NCBI RefSeq assembly: GCF_018129965.1
Contig: NZ_JAFCKW010000007.1
Location: forward strand, 186,001 to 250,000
From: Bradyrhizobium diazoefficiens
GTDB lineage: Bacteria; Pseudomonadota; Alphaproteobacteria; Rhizobiales; Xanthobacteraceae
DNA: 64,000 nt
Reading direction: 5' to 3'
The notes under the pieces: generated by a model
Told to the model about the DNA's origin: nothing
The model's database searches: none
Seen by the model: the letters and a program-made list of their open reading frames with translations, nothing else
Position numbers and translations under genes: made by a program
Shown: one piece after another, positions 17,058-25,776 of the stretch
Position numbering within the stretch: the first letter of the stretch is position 1
How the letters are laid out: every line of letters starts with the position of its first letter

Positions 17058-18041
17058 ATGCATGCGATGGTGTTGACGGCCCCACGAGCGCGGCTCCGCA
17101 TGGAGGAGCGACCGGATCCAATACCCGGCGAGGGACAGATCCGGGTGAAAATCAGCGCTTGCGGGGTATGCCGGACCGATCTGCACGTCGTCGACGCCGA
17201 GCTGCCCAATATCCGCTACCCGATCGTGCCCGGCCATGAGATCATTGGCCGGGTCGATCTCGTCGGTCCCAATGTTGCGTCACATGCTGCCGGTGACCGG
17301 GTCGGCATCCCCTGGCTCGGTTTCACCTGCGGACACTGTCGGTTCTGCCGGGACGGCATGGAAAACCTGTGTGACAGCCCGATGTTCACCGGCTACACGC
17401 GTGACGGCGGCTACGCAACACACACCGTCGCCGATGCACGCTATGCATTTCCGCTGGGCGAAGCCGGCAATGACGTGGAGATGGCTCCTCTGCTATGTGC
17501 AGGGCTGATCGGCTGGCGCTCCCTGGTGCTGGCTGGCGACGCGGCAAGGTTGGGGCTGTTTGGCTTCGGCGCCGCCGGCCACATCATCGCGCAGATTGCG
17601 GTTTGGCAGGGCCGATCCGTCTATGCTTTCACGCGGCGCGGCGACGGCGCCGCACAAGGCCTTGCACGTCGTCTGGGCGCTGTCTGGGCCGGGGCTTCCG
17701 ACGAAACGCCCGACGAGCCGCTCGACGCTGCCATCATCTATGCGCCAGCCGGCGAACTGGTTCCGGCAGCGTTGCGCGCCGTGCGCAAAGGCGGTCGCGT
17801 CGTGTGCGCCGGCATTCACATGACCGATATTCCGAGCTTTCCCTATGATCTGCTCTGGGAGGAACGGCAGCTGGTCTCGGTCGCCAATCTGACTCGGCAG
17901 GACGGCTTCGATTTCCTCAAGATCGCCCGGAAGGCCGGCGTGCGCACCGAGACGACGGCATTTCCGCTCAATCAGGCCAACGAGGTGCTGAGCATGCTGC
18001 GCGATGGCCGGATTCTCGGTGCTGCCGTGCTGACACCCTGA
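17058..18041 (+). CDS. Zinc-dependent alcohol dehydrogenase
   Basis: A 327-residue medium-chain dehydrogenase. The catalytic zinc site has C38, H60 and E61 (GHE). The structural zinc site has C91, C94, C97 and C105. The nucleotide-binding region around residue 170 reads LGLFGFGAAGH. It interconverts alcohols and aldehydes with NAD(P), useful for redox balance or fermentation at low oxygen. It is the first gene of a probable three-gene operon with a kinase-like protein and a CHAD protein. Confidence 0.92.
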   Translation: MHAMVLTAPRARLRMEERPDPIPGEGQIRVKISACGVCRTDLHVVDAELPNIRYPIVPGHEIIGRVDLVGPNVASHAAGDRVGIPWLGFTCGHCRFCRDGMENLCDSPMFTGYTRDGGYATHTVADARYAFPLGEAGNDVEMAPLLCAGLIGWRSLVLAGDAARLGLFGFGAAGHIIAQIAVWQGRSVYAFTRRGDGAAQGLARRLGAVWAGASDETPDEPLDAAIIYAPAGELVPAALRAVRKGGRVVCAGIHMTDIPSFPYDLLWEERQLVSVANLTRQDGFDFLKIARKAGVRTETTAFPLNQANEVLSMLRDGRILGAAVLTP

Positions 18042-18043
18042 CG

Positions 18044-19588
18044 GTGGTTTGGATGCAGGCTTCGATGGCAGATCAAACTGAGGCCCAGGAACGGGTTTTC
18101 CAGACGCTGGCCGGGCACACCGGCGTGGTGCGTATCGATACGCATGGAGCTTCGGTATTCCTGGACGGCGCTCGCGCGCTGAAGATCAAGCGCGCCGTCA
18201 AGTTTCCCTTCCTCGACTATTCGACGCTCGAAAAGCGCAAGGCGGCTTGCGAGGGAGAGATCAGGATCAACCAGCCGCTGGCCCCGCAAATCTATCATCG
18301 CGTCGTGGCGATCACCGAGGAGCCGGATGGATCGATGAAGATCGACGGTCGCGGCCGGCCGGTCGAGTATGCGGTCGACATGTCCCGCTTCGATGAAAGC
18401 CGGACGCTCGACCATCTGGCCAAGGCCGGCCCCTTGGACGGAGAGCTGGCCTCGGCCATCGCGGATGCGATCGGATCGTCGCACGCCAATGCGCCGGTTG
18501 CGGACGGCAAAGCGTGGATCCATTCCATTCCCGGCCTGATCGACGGCAACAGCGCCGGCTTGCGCCAAGGCAATCATTTCGAAGCGACGGCAATCGACCA
18601 GCTTGGCGAAGCCTGCCACCGGGCCTTCCTGCGCGTCCGTGCTAAGCTCGAGGAACGCGCTCACCACGGTTTCGTGCGCCGCTGCCACGGCGACCTGCAT
18701 CTTGCCAACATCGTTCTGATCGACCGGCAGCCTGTCCTGTTCGATGCGATCGAATTCGACGCACAGATGGCGACCGTGGACGTGCTCTACGATCTCGCGT
18801 TCACACTGATGGACCTGCTCAGCTACGGCCAGACGGTCGCTGCCAATGCGGTCCTGAACCAGTATCTGATCGACGCCCCCGCCGAGACCCTTGACGCCCT
18901 GGCCGCGTTGCCACTGTTCATGTCCATTCGCGCGGCGATCCGTGCGCAGGTCGCGCTGGCAAGACTGACACGTTATGATTCCGACGGCCCCGAAATTCTC
19001 AACGAGGCGCACCGCTATTTCGACCTTGCTCTTGCCTTGATTCATCCGCCCGTCCCGCGCCTGATCGCGGTTGGCGGACTGTCCGGTACCGGCAAGTCTG
19101 TGCTCGCCCGCGCGCTGGCTCCTACCGTAGCGCCGCAACCGGGCGCTGTCGTTTTGCGCAGCGATGTCATTCGCAAGCAATTGTTTCAGGTAGGGCACAC
19201 CGAGCGGCTGCCACCTTCCACATACCGGCCTGACGTGACGGCACGGGTTTACGAGATGCTGATGCAGCGCGCGCGGCACGCGCTGGCGCAAGGCCATTCC
19301 GTCATCGTCGATGCTGTCTTTGCGCGCGAATCCGAGCGGAACGATCTGGCTGCCGTGGCGCAGGCCTGCGGTGTGGCGCTCAACGGACTATTCCTGGTTG
19401 CCGACCTTTCGACACGCCAGGCGCGAATCGGCGGCCGGCGTGACGACGCATCCGACGCCACGCAAGAGGTTGCCGCGCTGCAAGAGCACTATAATATCGG
19501 CCACGTCGGTTGGGCGACCATCGATGCATCCGGAACACCAGGGCAGACGCTCCAGAGCTGCCGGGACGCGATCGCTGAGGGCGGGTAA
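18044..19588 (+). CDS. Bifunctional phosphotransferase-like/P-loop kinase protein
   Basis: A protein of up to 514 residues. The first half is an aminoglycoside phosphotransferase-like kinase fold with the HGDLHLAN catalytic motif (about 215-222) and DAIEFD (about 234-239). The second half is a P-loop kinase with Walker A GLSGTGKS at 345-352. The start could be GTG 18044 or the ATGs at 18053 and 18065. This two-domain family is widespread beside alcohol dehydrogenase or stress genes, and its substrate is unknown. It starts 2 bp after the dehydrogenase stop. Confidence 0.85.
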   Translation: MVWMQASMADQTEAQERVFQTLAGHTGVVRIDTHGASVFLDGARALKIKRAVKFPFLDYSTLEKRKAACEGEIRINQPLAPQIYHRVVAITEEPDGSMKIDGRGRPVEYAVDMSRFDESRTLDHLAKAGPLDGELASAIADAIGSSHANAPVADGKAWIHSIPGLIDGNSAGLRQGNHFEATAIDQLGEACHRAFLRVRAKLEERAHHGFVRRCHGDLHLANIVLIDRQPVLFDAIEFDAQMATVDVLYDLAFTLMDLLSYGQTVAANAVLNQYLIDAPAETLDALAALPLFMSIRAAIRAQVALARLTRYDSDGPEILNEAHRYFDLALALIHPPVPRLIAVGGLSGTGKSVLARALAPTVAPQPGAVVLRSDVIRKQLFQVGHTERLPPSTYRPDVTARVYEMLMQRARHALAQGHSVIVDAVFARESERNDLAAVAQACGVALNGLFLVADLSTRQARIGGRRDDASDATQEVAALQEHYNIGHVGWATIDASGTPGQTLQSCRDAIAEGG

Positions 19589-19598
19589 GGCAATCTGA

Positions 19599-20588
19599 TT
19601 GACGCGGACAAGGATGTCGCGACCCACGACGCGCCTGACGGCGGCCGCCGGCACCAATCCGGCGGTACGCCGCAATGCCCTGCCGGGCCGCCTCAGCCCC
19701 GGCATGCATTGTGATACCGCGTTCCGGATCATCGCCCGGCGTCATTTAGATGCCGTCCTCGCCCAACATGACGGCACCTGCCGCGGCGACTATGAGGCGC
19801 TGCATCAGATCAGGATCGCCCTGACGCAGCTGCGCGCCGCCATCCGTTTCTTTTCCCCGATGGTCGACGACGGACGACGACCGGAGGTCTGGGCAGAGCT
19901 CAAATGGCTGAACAGCCAGCTTGGCCTGGTGCGGGACCTCGACGTGGCGATCGAACGCGTCGTCGCAGAGAGCGGAGATGAGCTCGCCGTGATTGCCGAG
20001 CTCCAGCACTGGGACGAGAAGCGTGCCGAGAGCCATCGGCTGCTGGCACGTGCCCTCCAATCCTCGCGCTATCGGCGCCTGATCGAGCAGACCTCGGCCT
20101 GGATCGAAAGCGGTCCCTGGTCGACCCGGCGCAGCAAGGATGCGATCAGATTGCGGCGTTGCTCCCTTGCCGACCACGCCACGGCGCAACTGGCCGCTTG
20201 GGAGACGAAGCTACTCAAGAGGGCGCGGAAGCTTCGCAAGCTCGACGTCGAAAAGCGGCACAAGCTGCGGCTTCTCAACAAGCGTCTGACCTATTCGATC
20301 GAGTCGCTCGAAGACTTGTTCGTCGGCGACTCGTTGCTGAAGCAGAAGTCGATCCTCAAGCAATTGCGCAAGGCGCAAAAGTCCCTCGGACAGTTGAACG
20401 ACGACGCGCGCGGGCAGGTTCTGGCGGCGTCGTTGAACAAGACCGCCCCCGAGGCAGGCATCCGCTTCATCGACCGCACGCGGCAAAAGAAGCTGCTGAG
20501 AACGGCCTCCGAAGCCTATCGCAAACTGGACAAGGCCAAGCCATTCCGCTCTACGGACCTCGCGCCGGATGCGGAGCCAGAAGACTAG
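19599..20588 (+). CDS. CHAD domain protein
   Basis: A 329-residue helical protein of the CHAD family (324 if ATG 19614 is used instead of TTG 19599). The LHQIRIALTQLRAAIRFF stretch is the conserved His-Arg rich helix that binds polyphosphate, and a second basic helix (KRARKLRKLDVEKRHKLR) follows. CHAD proteins are known to bind polyphosphate and some locate to polyphosphate or PHA granules. It lies 10 bp after the kinase-like gene and converges on the PHA synthase gene, which fits a granule-related role; that link is inference. Confidence 0.87.
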   Translation: MTRTRMSRPTTRLTAAAGTNPAVRRNALPGRLSPGMHCDTAFRIIARRHLDAVLAQHDGTCRGDYEALHQIRIALTQLRAAIRFFSPMVDDGRRPEVWAELKWLNSQLGLVRDLDVAIERVVAESGDELAVIAELQHWDEKRAESHRLLARALQSSRYRRLIEQTSAWIESGPWSTRRSKDAIRLRRCSLADHATAQLAAWETKLLKRARKLRKLDVEKRHKLRLLNKRLTYSIESLEDLFVGDSLLKQKSILKQLRKAQKSLGQLNDDARGQVLAASLNKTAPEAGIRFIDRTRQKKLLRTASEAYRKLDKAKPFRSTDLAPDAEPED

Positions 20589-20687
20589 AGCCTTTCCCTT
20601 CCCGATTGAATCGGAACGGGGCTCAAACCTCCTGCTTTGACGCGTTTTCTTGATGCGAACGCTACAGGCTTCGCTCAACGATGCTCT
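20589..20687. repeat. Intergenic palindromic repeat of a Bradyrhizobium type
   Basis: The short gap between convergent genes holds CCGATT-G-AATCGG followed by GAACGGGGCTC and, about 25 bp on, TTTGACGCGTTTTCTTGATG and a CTTCGCTC run. I recall this arrangement as a repeat dispersed in Bradyrhizobium and Rhodopseudomonas genomes. No second copy was seen in this window. The stop codon of the PHA synthase overlaps its right edge. It may also act as a bidirectional terminator. Confidence 0.5.
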
Positions 20688-22512
20688 AAGTGTGGACGTA
20701 GTCTCCGGGCGCGTCGGGAAGGCTGGAGTCGTCTCCGAGCCCCATTTGCGGTGGCTGGCAGGGCTCGCCCGAGCGGGCCGCGAGCCATTTGCTCCACTCC
20801 GGCCACCACGATCCCTCGACATGAGGGGCCAGTTTCACCCATTCGTCCGGACCGAGATAGGGTCCATCCTCGGCTTTGGTCATCACCTGATAGCTGTGGC
20901 CGCCCTCCTCCGGAGCAGCAACCACCCCGGCATTGTGACCGCCGCTGGTCAGCAGGAACGTCACATCAGCATCGACTTGGTAGTGGAGCTTATAGACCGA
21001 TCTCCACGGCGCCACATGATCGGCGAGCGTGCCGACCACGAACATCGGCGCGTGGATGTCGGAGAGCGAGATATTCCTGCCCTCGACAACATAGTGGCCC
21101 TCGGCCAGTTCATTGTTGAGGAACAGCTTGCGCAGATATTCCGAGTGCATCCGATAAGGCAATCGCGTGGCGTCCGCGTTCCAGGTCATCAGGTCGCTCG
21201 CCGAGGATGCCTCACCCATCAGATAGTCGTGCGATAGCCGCGACCAGATCAGATCGTTGGAGCGTAGCAACGCAAACGCACCAGCCATCTGGGTAGTATC
21301 GAGATAGCCCCGCTCCCACATCATGTCTTCGAGGAAGGCGACCTGGCTCTCGTTGATGAAGAGCGTCAGTTCGCCGGCCTCGGTGAAATCAGTCTGCGCG
21401 GCGAGCAGCGTGATCGTACCAAATCGCTTGTCGTCGTCGCGCGCCATGGCCGCGGCGGCGATCGACAGCAATGTGCCGCCCAGACAATAGCCGAGCGCAT
21501 GGGTTGCTCGGCCCGGCATGATCCGGCTGATCGTATCGAGTGCGGCCATGACGCCAGACTTGCGATAGTCATCGAAGGCAATACCCCGATCCTTTGCATC
21601 CGGATTGCGCCAGGAAATCGCGAACACGGTGAAGCCCTGCCCCGTGAGATAGCGGACCAGCGAATTGTGCGGTGATAGATCAAGAATGTAATATTTCATG
21701 ATCCAGGCAGGCACGATCAGGATCGGCTCGGGCCGCACCTGCGCTGTTGTCGGATAATACTGGATCAGTTCGATGAGTTCGTTACGATAGACGACCTTCC
21801 CGGGAGACGCCGCGACGGTCTTGCCGACGACGAATTGTTCTTCGCCAGCGGGTTTTGCGTCGGCAGCCAATCGCATCAGATCGCTGCACCAATTCTGCCA
21901 GCCGAATACGAAGTTCTCGCCGCCGCTCTGAAAGGCCTTTTCCAGCACTTCTGGATTTGTCGCTGCGAAATTCGATGGCGCGAACATGTCCAGCATCTGG
22001 CGGGTCGCGAATTCGACTACGGCTTCATTCGCCGGCGCGACACCGCGTACCCCGGTGGTGGCATCGTGCCACCAGCGCTCTCCGAGCAGGAAAGCCTGCG
22101 CCATAAGGTTGAACGGCGCAGCCTCCCATTGCGGCTCCCTGAATCGGCGATCCCGTCGCTGCGGCTGGATCACCGACCACGGCTTCCGATCGGGCGACGT
22201 CGCGTGCAACGCGGCCTCAACGAGCTGGCCGGTGTCGCGAACGGCGTTTCTGATGATCTCCGTCTGTCGCTGCGGCGCCGCAGCGAGATGCGAACTCCAG
22301 TCGAGCCAAGCGAGCGAAAGCGCTACCGGTGAAATCCCGCCCGTGTATTTCGCCAGCATCGCGTGAAACGCGCGGTCGAGAGGATATGGCTCTGACACCG
22401 GGTCTGATTCCGCCGCCCGATTTTCGGTCGGAGAGCCAAATTTCGCGACAGGCGTCATGGACGGCTCTTCTGCCGGTTGCTCGGCTCTCGGGACAAGCTG
22501 CACGACGCTCAT
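20686..22512 (-). CDS. phaC: Poly(3-hydroxyalkanoate) synthase (PhaC, class I-like)
   Basis: A 608-residue alpha/beta-hydrolase-type polymerase that joins 3-hydroxyacyl-CoA units into storage polyester. The catalytic triad is visible as C343 in the lipase-like box GYCLGG, D498 in ADHVAPW and H526 in GGHNAGV. The N-terminal PhaC domain spans roughly residues 110-280. Its FixK-type box and position opposite a CBS-BON stress gene suggest carbon storage during oxygen limitation. It is probably an extra copy rather than the main phaC; no phaA, phaB or phasin gene is adjacent. Confidence 0.95.
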   Translation of the reverse strand: MSVVQLVPRAEQPAEEPSMTPVAKFGSPTENRAAESDPVSEPYPLDRAFHAMLAKYTGGISPVALSLAWLDWSSHLAAAPQRQTEIIRNAVRDTGQLVEAALHATSPDRKPWSVIQPQRRDRRFREPQWEAAPFNLMAQAFLLGERWWHDATTGVRGVAPANEAVVEFATRQMLDMFAPSNFAATNPEVLEKAFQSGGENFVFGWQNWCSDLMRLAADAKPAGEEQFVVGKTVAASPGKVVYRNELIELIQYYPTTAQVRPEPILIVPAWIMKYYILDLSPHNSLVRYLTGQGFTVFAISWRNPDAKDRGIAFDDYRKSGVMAALDTISRIMPGRATHALGYCLGGTLLSIAAAAMARDDDKRFGTITLLAAQTDFTEAGELTLFINESQVAFLEDMMWERGYLDTTQMAGAFALLRSNDLIWSRLSHDYLMGEASSASDLMTWNADATRLPYRMHSEYLRKLFLNNELAEGHYVVEGRNISLSDIHAPMFVVGTLADHVAPWRSVYKLHYQVDADVTFLLTSGGHNAGVVAAPEEGGHSYQVMTKAEDGPYLGPDEWVKLAPHVEGSWWPEWSKWLAARSGEPCQPPQMGLGDDSSLPDAPGDYVHT

Positions 22513-22582
22513 AGCTGAATCTTCCTGCGCTCGTTGCGGTTTCGGGCCCCACCAAGATATAGCGCCTTGCTCAAATGCCCTT

Positions 22583-22596
22583 GAGCTGCATCAATT
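22583..22596. promoter_or_regulatory. FNR/FixK-type box for phaC
   Basis: TTGAGCTGCATCAA fits TTGA-N6-TCAA and is centred about 77 bp before the phaC start at 22512. It is the left member of a pair. Confidence 0.65.
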
Positions 22597-22643
22597 TCGC
22601 CCGTCGATCACGGTCGCTTCAAGGCCGTCGACCGGCTGCCGGC

Positions 22644-22657
22644 TTGACCTGCGTCAA
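22644..22657. promoter_or_regulatory. FNR/FixK-type box for the CBS-BON gene
   Basis: TTGACCTGCGTCAA fits TTGA-N6-TCAA and is centred about 70 bp before ATG 22721. It is the right member of the pair. Confidence 0.65.
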
Positions 22658-22720
22658 CGCAGGCATCCGGTCCTGAAATAGGCTTCTCCGAGCAAATTCG
22701 TCAAACCCGCGGAGTTCCCC

Positions 22721-23449
22721 ATGCGCGCCCACCAGATCATGACCCGGTCGGTCATCTCGGTCACCCCCGACACCAGCATTGTCGAGGCGGCAAACATCAT
22801 GTTGAAGAGGCATATCAGCGGCCTCACCGTGGTTGACGAAGCCGGCAAGCTGGTCGGCGTTGTCTCGGAAGGAGACTTCATCCGTCGTAGCGAAATCGGC
22901 ACCGGCCGCAAGCGCGGGCGCTGGCTGCGGTTCATCCTTGGCCCCGGCAAGTCCGCCAGCGACTTCGTTCACGAGCACGGCCGCAAGGTTTCGGAAGTGA
23001 TGACCGCCTCACCGGTCACCATCACAGAAGATACCGCGCTCGAGGAGATCGTGGATCTCATGGAGCGGAACAACGTAAAACGGCTCCCGGTGGTACGCGG
23101 CAGCAAAGTCGTCGGGCTCGTCTCTCGCGCCAACCTGCTGCAGGCGGTCGCGGGTCTCGCCCGCGAGGTGCCGGATCCGACCGCGGACGACGATCACATT
23201 CGCGGCCGCATTATCGAGGCCATGGAGAAGCACGACTGGTGTCCGTTCGGATTGAACGTCATCGTCCGCGACGGTATCGTTCATCTCAGCGGCGTCATTA
23301 CCGAAGAACACACGCGGCAGGCTGCGGTCGTTGCGGCCGAGAATGTCGAGGGCGTAAAGAAGGTGCACGACCATCTGTGCTGGGTCGACACCATGTCGGG
23401 CGTCTACCTGAACTCGCCCGAGGACGACGAACTCGCCAAAGCCAGCTGA
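22721..23449 (+). CDS. CBS-pair and BON domain protein
   Basis: A 242-residue protein with two CBS motifs (about 1-60, IMTRSVISVTPDTS; and about 85-150, VMTASPVTITEDTA) and a C-terminal BON domain (about 160-225). CBS pairs bind adenine nucleotides and so report energy state; BON domains bind lipid or membrane surfaces. CBS proteins are frequent in hypoxia regulons. It is divergent from phaC and shares the two-box promoter region. Confidence 0.9.
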   Translation: MRAHQIMTRSVISVTPDTSIVEAANIMLKRHISGLTVVDEAGKLVGVVSEGDFIRRSEIGTGRKRGRWLRFILGPGKSASDFVHEHGRKVSEVMTASPVTITEDTALEEIVDLMERNNVKRLPVVRGSKVVGLVSRANLLQAVAGLAREVPDPTADDDHIRGRIIEAMEKHDWCPFGLNVIVRDGIVHLSGVITEEHTRQAAVVAAENVEGVKKVHDHLCWVDTMSGVYLNSPEDDELAKAS

Positions 23450-23457
23450 GTTTTGCG

Positions 23458-23922
23458 TCAGTGGGAAATGACGGCGGTGGCCTCGATCTCGACGCGCGCC
23501 GCCTTCTCGACCAGACGCACCACCTGAAGCAGCGCCATCGCGGGATAGTGCGTGCCGAAGATGGCGCGGTAGACTTTGCCTAGCTCCTTCAGATTCGCCA
23601 GATATTCGTCCATGTCGACGACATACCAGGTCAGGCGAACGAGATGCTCTGGCCGAGCACCGGCCTCGGCCAGAATCGCGGCAATGTTGCTCAGGGTCTG
23701 GCGCACCTGCGCGACGAAGCCGTCCGCCAGACGCTCCTCGGCGTCCCAGCCGATCACACCGCCAGTGACGACAATGCGCCCTTCAGCCACCATCCCGTTG
23801 GCATAGCCCTTCGGCACGGGCCAGCCTGAAGGCTGCAGCACCTGCGCCCCGGGGCGAATGCCATCCTCGGCTGTGGTCGGCAGCACTGCACGCTGCGGGC
23901 CTTTCGGCGTCGTCACGGACAA
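23458..23922 (-). CDS. RidA/YjgF family protein
   Basis: A 154-residue RidA-fold protein. The family hydrolyses reactive imines and enamines to carbonyls plus ammonia. The C-terminal ARVEIEATAVI strand is typical, and the conserved RidA arginine is likely in the EHLVRLTWYV segment. It lies 13 bp downstream of the aryl-CoA ligase gene on the same strand, so it is probably co-transcribed. The start is TTG 23922 or GTG 23916. In an aminobenzoyl-CoA pathway the ring product is an enamine, so RidA could help remove its nitrogen; that role is inference. Confidence 0.88.
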   Translation of the reverse strand: MSVTTPKGPQRAVLPTTAEDGIRPGAQVLQPSGWPVPKGYANGMVAEGRIVVTGGVIGWDAEERLADGFVAQVRQTLSNIAAILAEAGARPEHLVRLTWYVVDMDEYLANLKELGKVYRAIFGTHYPAMALLQVVRLVEKAARVEIEATAVISH

Positions 23923-23935
23923 ATCTCAATCCTCT

Positions 23936-25627
23936 TCATTCTGCTGCGACGCCCGATGACGTCAGAGCGGCCTGCGCCAATTGCCGGAGGGCGAAGCGCT
24001 TCAGCTTGCCGGTCTCGGTCTTCGGGAGCTGCGTCACGAATTCGATCGCACGCGGATATTTGTACGGCGCGATCTCGCGTTTGACATAGTCCTGCAGCTC
24101 GGCCACGAGCTGAGCGTCGGGCGTCACCCCGGGCGCAGCGACGACATAGGCCTTCACGATCATTCCGCGCGCCTCGTCCGGGGCTCCAACCACGCCGCAC
24201 TCGACGACGGAAGGATGCGTGAGCAGCGCCGCTTCGACATCCGTCCCTGCGATATTGTAACCGGCCGATACGATCATGTCGTCGGAGCGCGACTGGTACC
24301 AGAAATAGCCGTCGTCATCCATGAGATAGGTATCGCCCGTGATGTTCCAGCCGTTCTGGACGTATTTACGCTGGCGGTCATCGGCAAGATAGCGGCAGCC
24401 CGTCGGCCCGCGCACGGCGAGACGACCCAGCGTGCCAGGAGGCATGTCGTCGCCGGCGTCGTCGACGATCTTTGCCTCGTAGCCCGGAACAGGCTTGCCC
24501 GTCGCGCCCGGACGGATCTCGTCCTCGGTCGCACTGATGAAGATGTGCAGCATCTCGGTCGAACCGATGCCATCCATCAGCTTGATACCGGTGGCCTTGA
24601 GCCAGGCATCGAAGGTCGGCTTGGGAAGGGTCTCGCCGGCAGAGACGCATTTGCGAAGCGAGGAAATGTCGCGGCCGGGAAGCTTGCCGATCATGGCCCG
24701 GTACGCAGTCGGCGCCGTAAAGCAGACCGTCGTCTTGTAGTGCTCGATCGCGGCCAGGATATCGTCAGGCGTCGTCTTCTCCAGCACGACGAAGGAGGCG
24801 CCGATGTGCATCGGGAACAGTACGCCCCCGAAGCCAAAGGTAAAGGCGAGCGGTGCAGAGCCGACGAAGCGATCCTTCTGCTCCGCACGCAAGATGTTGC
24901 GCGCATAACCGTCGCAGACCGCGAGCATATCGCGGTGGAAATGCATGGTGCCCTTGGGATCGCCAGTCGTACCCGACGTGAACGCAATCAAGCAGATGTC
25001 GTCGGAGGCGGTATCGACAGCGGTGAACTCGGGACTTACGTCGGCGATCAGAGCTTCCAGCGAGTCGGCGGCGTCATTGCCCCAATAGACCACACGCTCC
25101 AGACGAGGCGCGGCGGCCTTCGCCTTCTCCATTTCCTCCGAGAGCTTTCCGTCGCAGAGAGCGAGCGTGATCTCTGCCTTATGTATCGGATAGGAAAGCT
25201 CCTTGGCGCGCAGCAGCGGCATTGTCGCAACGCAAATTCCTCCGGCCTTGATCACCGCGAGATAGGTCGCGACCATCATCGGGTTATTGGCAGAGCGCAG
25301 CAGCACGCGGCCGCCGGCCACGAGACCCAGTTTTCCGACCAGCACGTTGGCGATACGGTTCACGAGCGACTGCAATTCCCGATAGGTGTAGCTGACCGCA
25401 GGACTCATGACGCAGGGCGCATCGCCATGGCCCTCTTCGACCCAGCGGTCGAGGAAATAACTCACGCAGTTCAGTCGTGGCGGATATTGCAGCTCCGGGC
25501 GCGTAAAGATGAATTCGGGCCACAACTGCCGCGCCGGCAGGTGCTGCCGCGCGAACGTATCGACATGGGCAGTTGCGGCATCGCCGTCATGCGAGCCCGA
25601 GACTTCAACCTTCGCGGCGTTGGCCAT
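23936..25627 (-). CDS. Aryl-CoA ligase (2-aminobenzoate/benzoate-CoA ligase type)
   Basis: A 563-residue AMP-forming acyl-CoA synthetase. The P-loop AFTSGTTGDPKGT is near residue 190, with GYNIAGTDVEA and the catalytic lysine in KTETGKLKR near the C-terminus. The N-terminal half (YFLDRWVEEG, ATMPLLRAKEL) follows the benzoate and 2-aminobenzoate-CoA ligase group. I chose ATG 25627 (MANAAKV) over an open frame to 25705 because an operator palindrome lies at 25678-25696. Together with the monooxygenase/reductase fusion at 29517-31868, 2-aminobenzoate is the best substrate guess, salicylate or benzoate next. Confidence 0.9.
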   Translation of the reverse strand: MANAAKVEVSGSHDGDAATAHVDTFARQHLPARQLWPEFIFTRPELQYPPRLNCVSYFLDRWVEEGHGDAPCVMSPAVSYTYRELQSLVNRIANVLVGKLGLVAGGRVLLRSANNPMMVATYLAVIKAGGICVATMPLLRAKELSYPIHKAEITLALCDGKLSEEMEKAKAAAPRLERVVYWGNDAADSLEALIADVSPEFTAVDTASDDICLIAFTSGTTGDPKGTMHFHRDMLAVCDGYARNILRAEQKDRFVGSAPLAFTFGFGGVLFPMHIGASFVVLEKTTPDDILAAIEHYKTTVCFTAPTAYRAMIGKLPGRDISSLRKCVSAGETLPKPTFDAWLKATGIKLMDGIGSTEMLHIFISATEDEIRPGATGKPVPGYEAKIVDDAGDDMPPGTLGRLAVRGPTGCRYLADDRQRKYVQNGWNITGDTYLMDDDGYFWYQSRSDDMIVSAGYNIAGTDVEAALLTHPSVVECGVVGAPDEARGMIVKAYVVAAPGVTPDAQLVAELQDYVKREIAPYKYPRAIEFVTQLPKTETGKLKRFALRQLAQAALTSSGVAAE

Positions 25628-25677
25628 CGCACGCTCCTTTGCGCATGGAAAGCACCCGGCAGCACTATCTGGAAAAC

Positions 25678-25696
25678 ATTTTAGGCTTAAAGCAAT
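25678..25696. promoter_or_regulatory. Putative MarR operator upstream of the aryl-CoA ligase
   Basis: ATTTTAGGCTTAAAGCAAT is one of six similar AT-rich imperfect palindromes in this cluster. It lies about 50-70 bp upstream of the ligase start, between marR and the ligase. The reverse complement begins ATTGCTTTAAG, the same as the site at 33730. Confidence 0.6.
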
Positions 25697-25776
25697 TTGG
25701 CGCAATAGTGGATTTTGGGCATCTCATGCATTTTCCTGCGGCAGGGCGGGATTGGCGGCGCGGCCCGCCGGCGCGC

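Noticed and set aside
23981..25684. 567-codon plus-strand frame opposite the aryl-CoA ligase
   Set aside because: The ligase carries all family motifs on the minus strand; the opposite frame has none.
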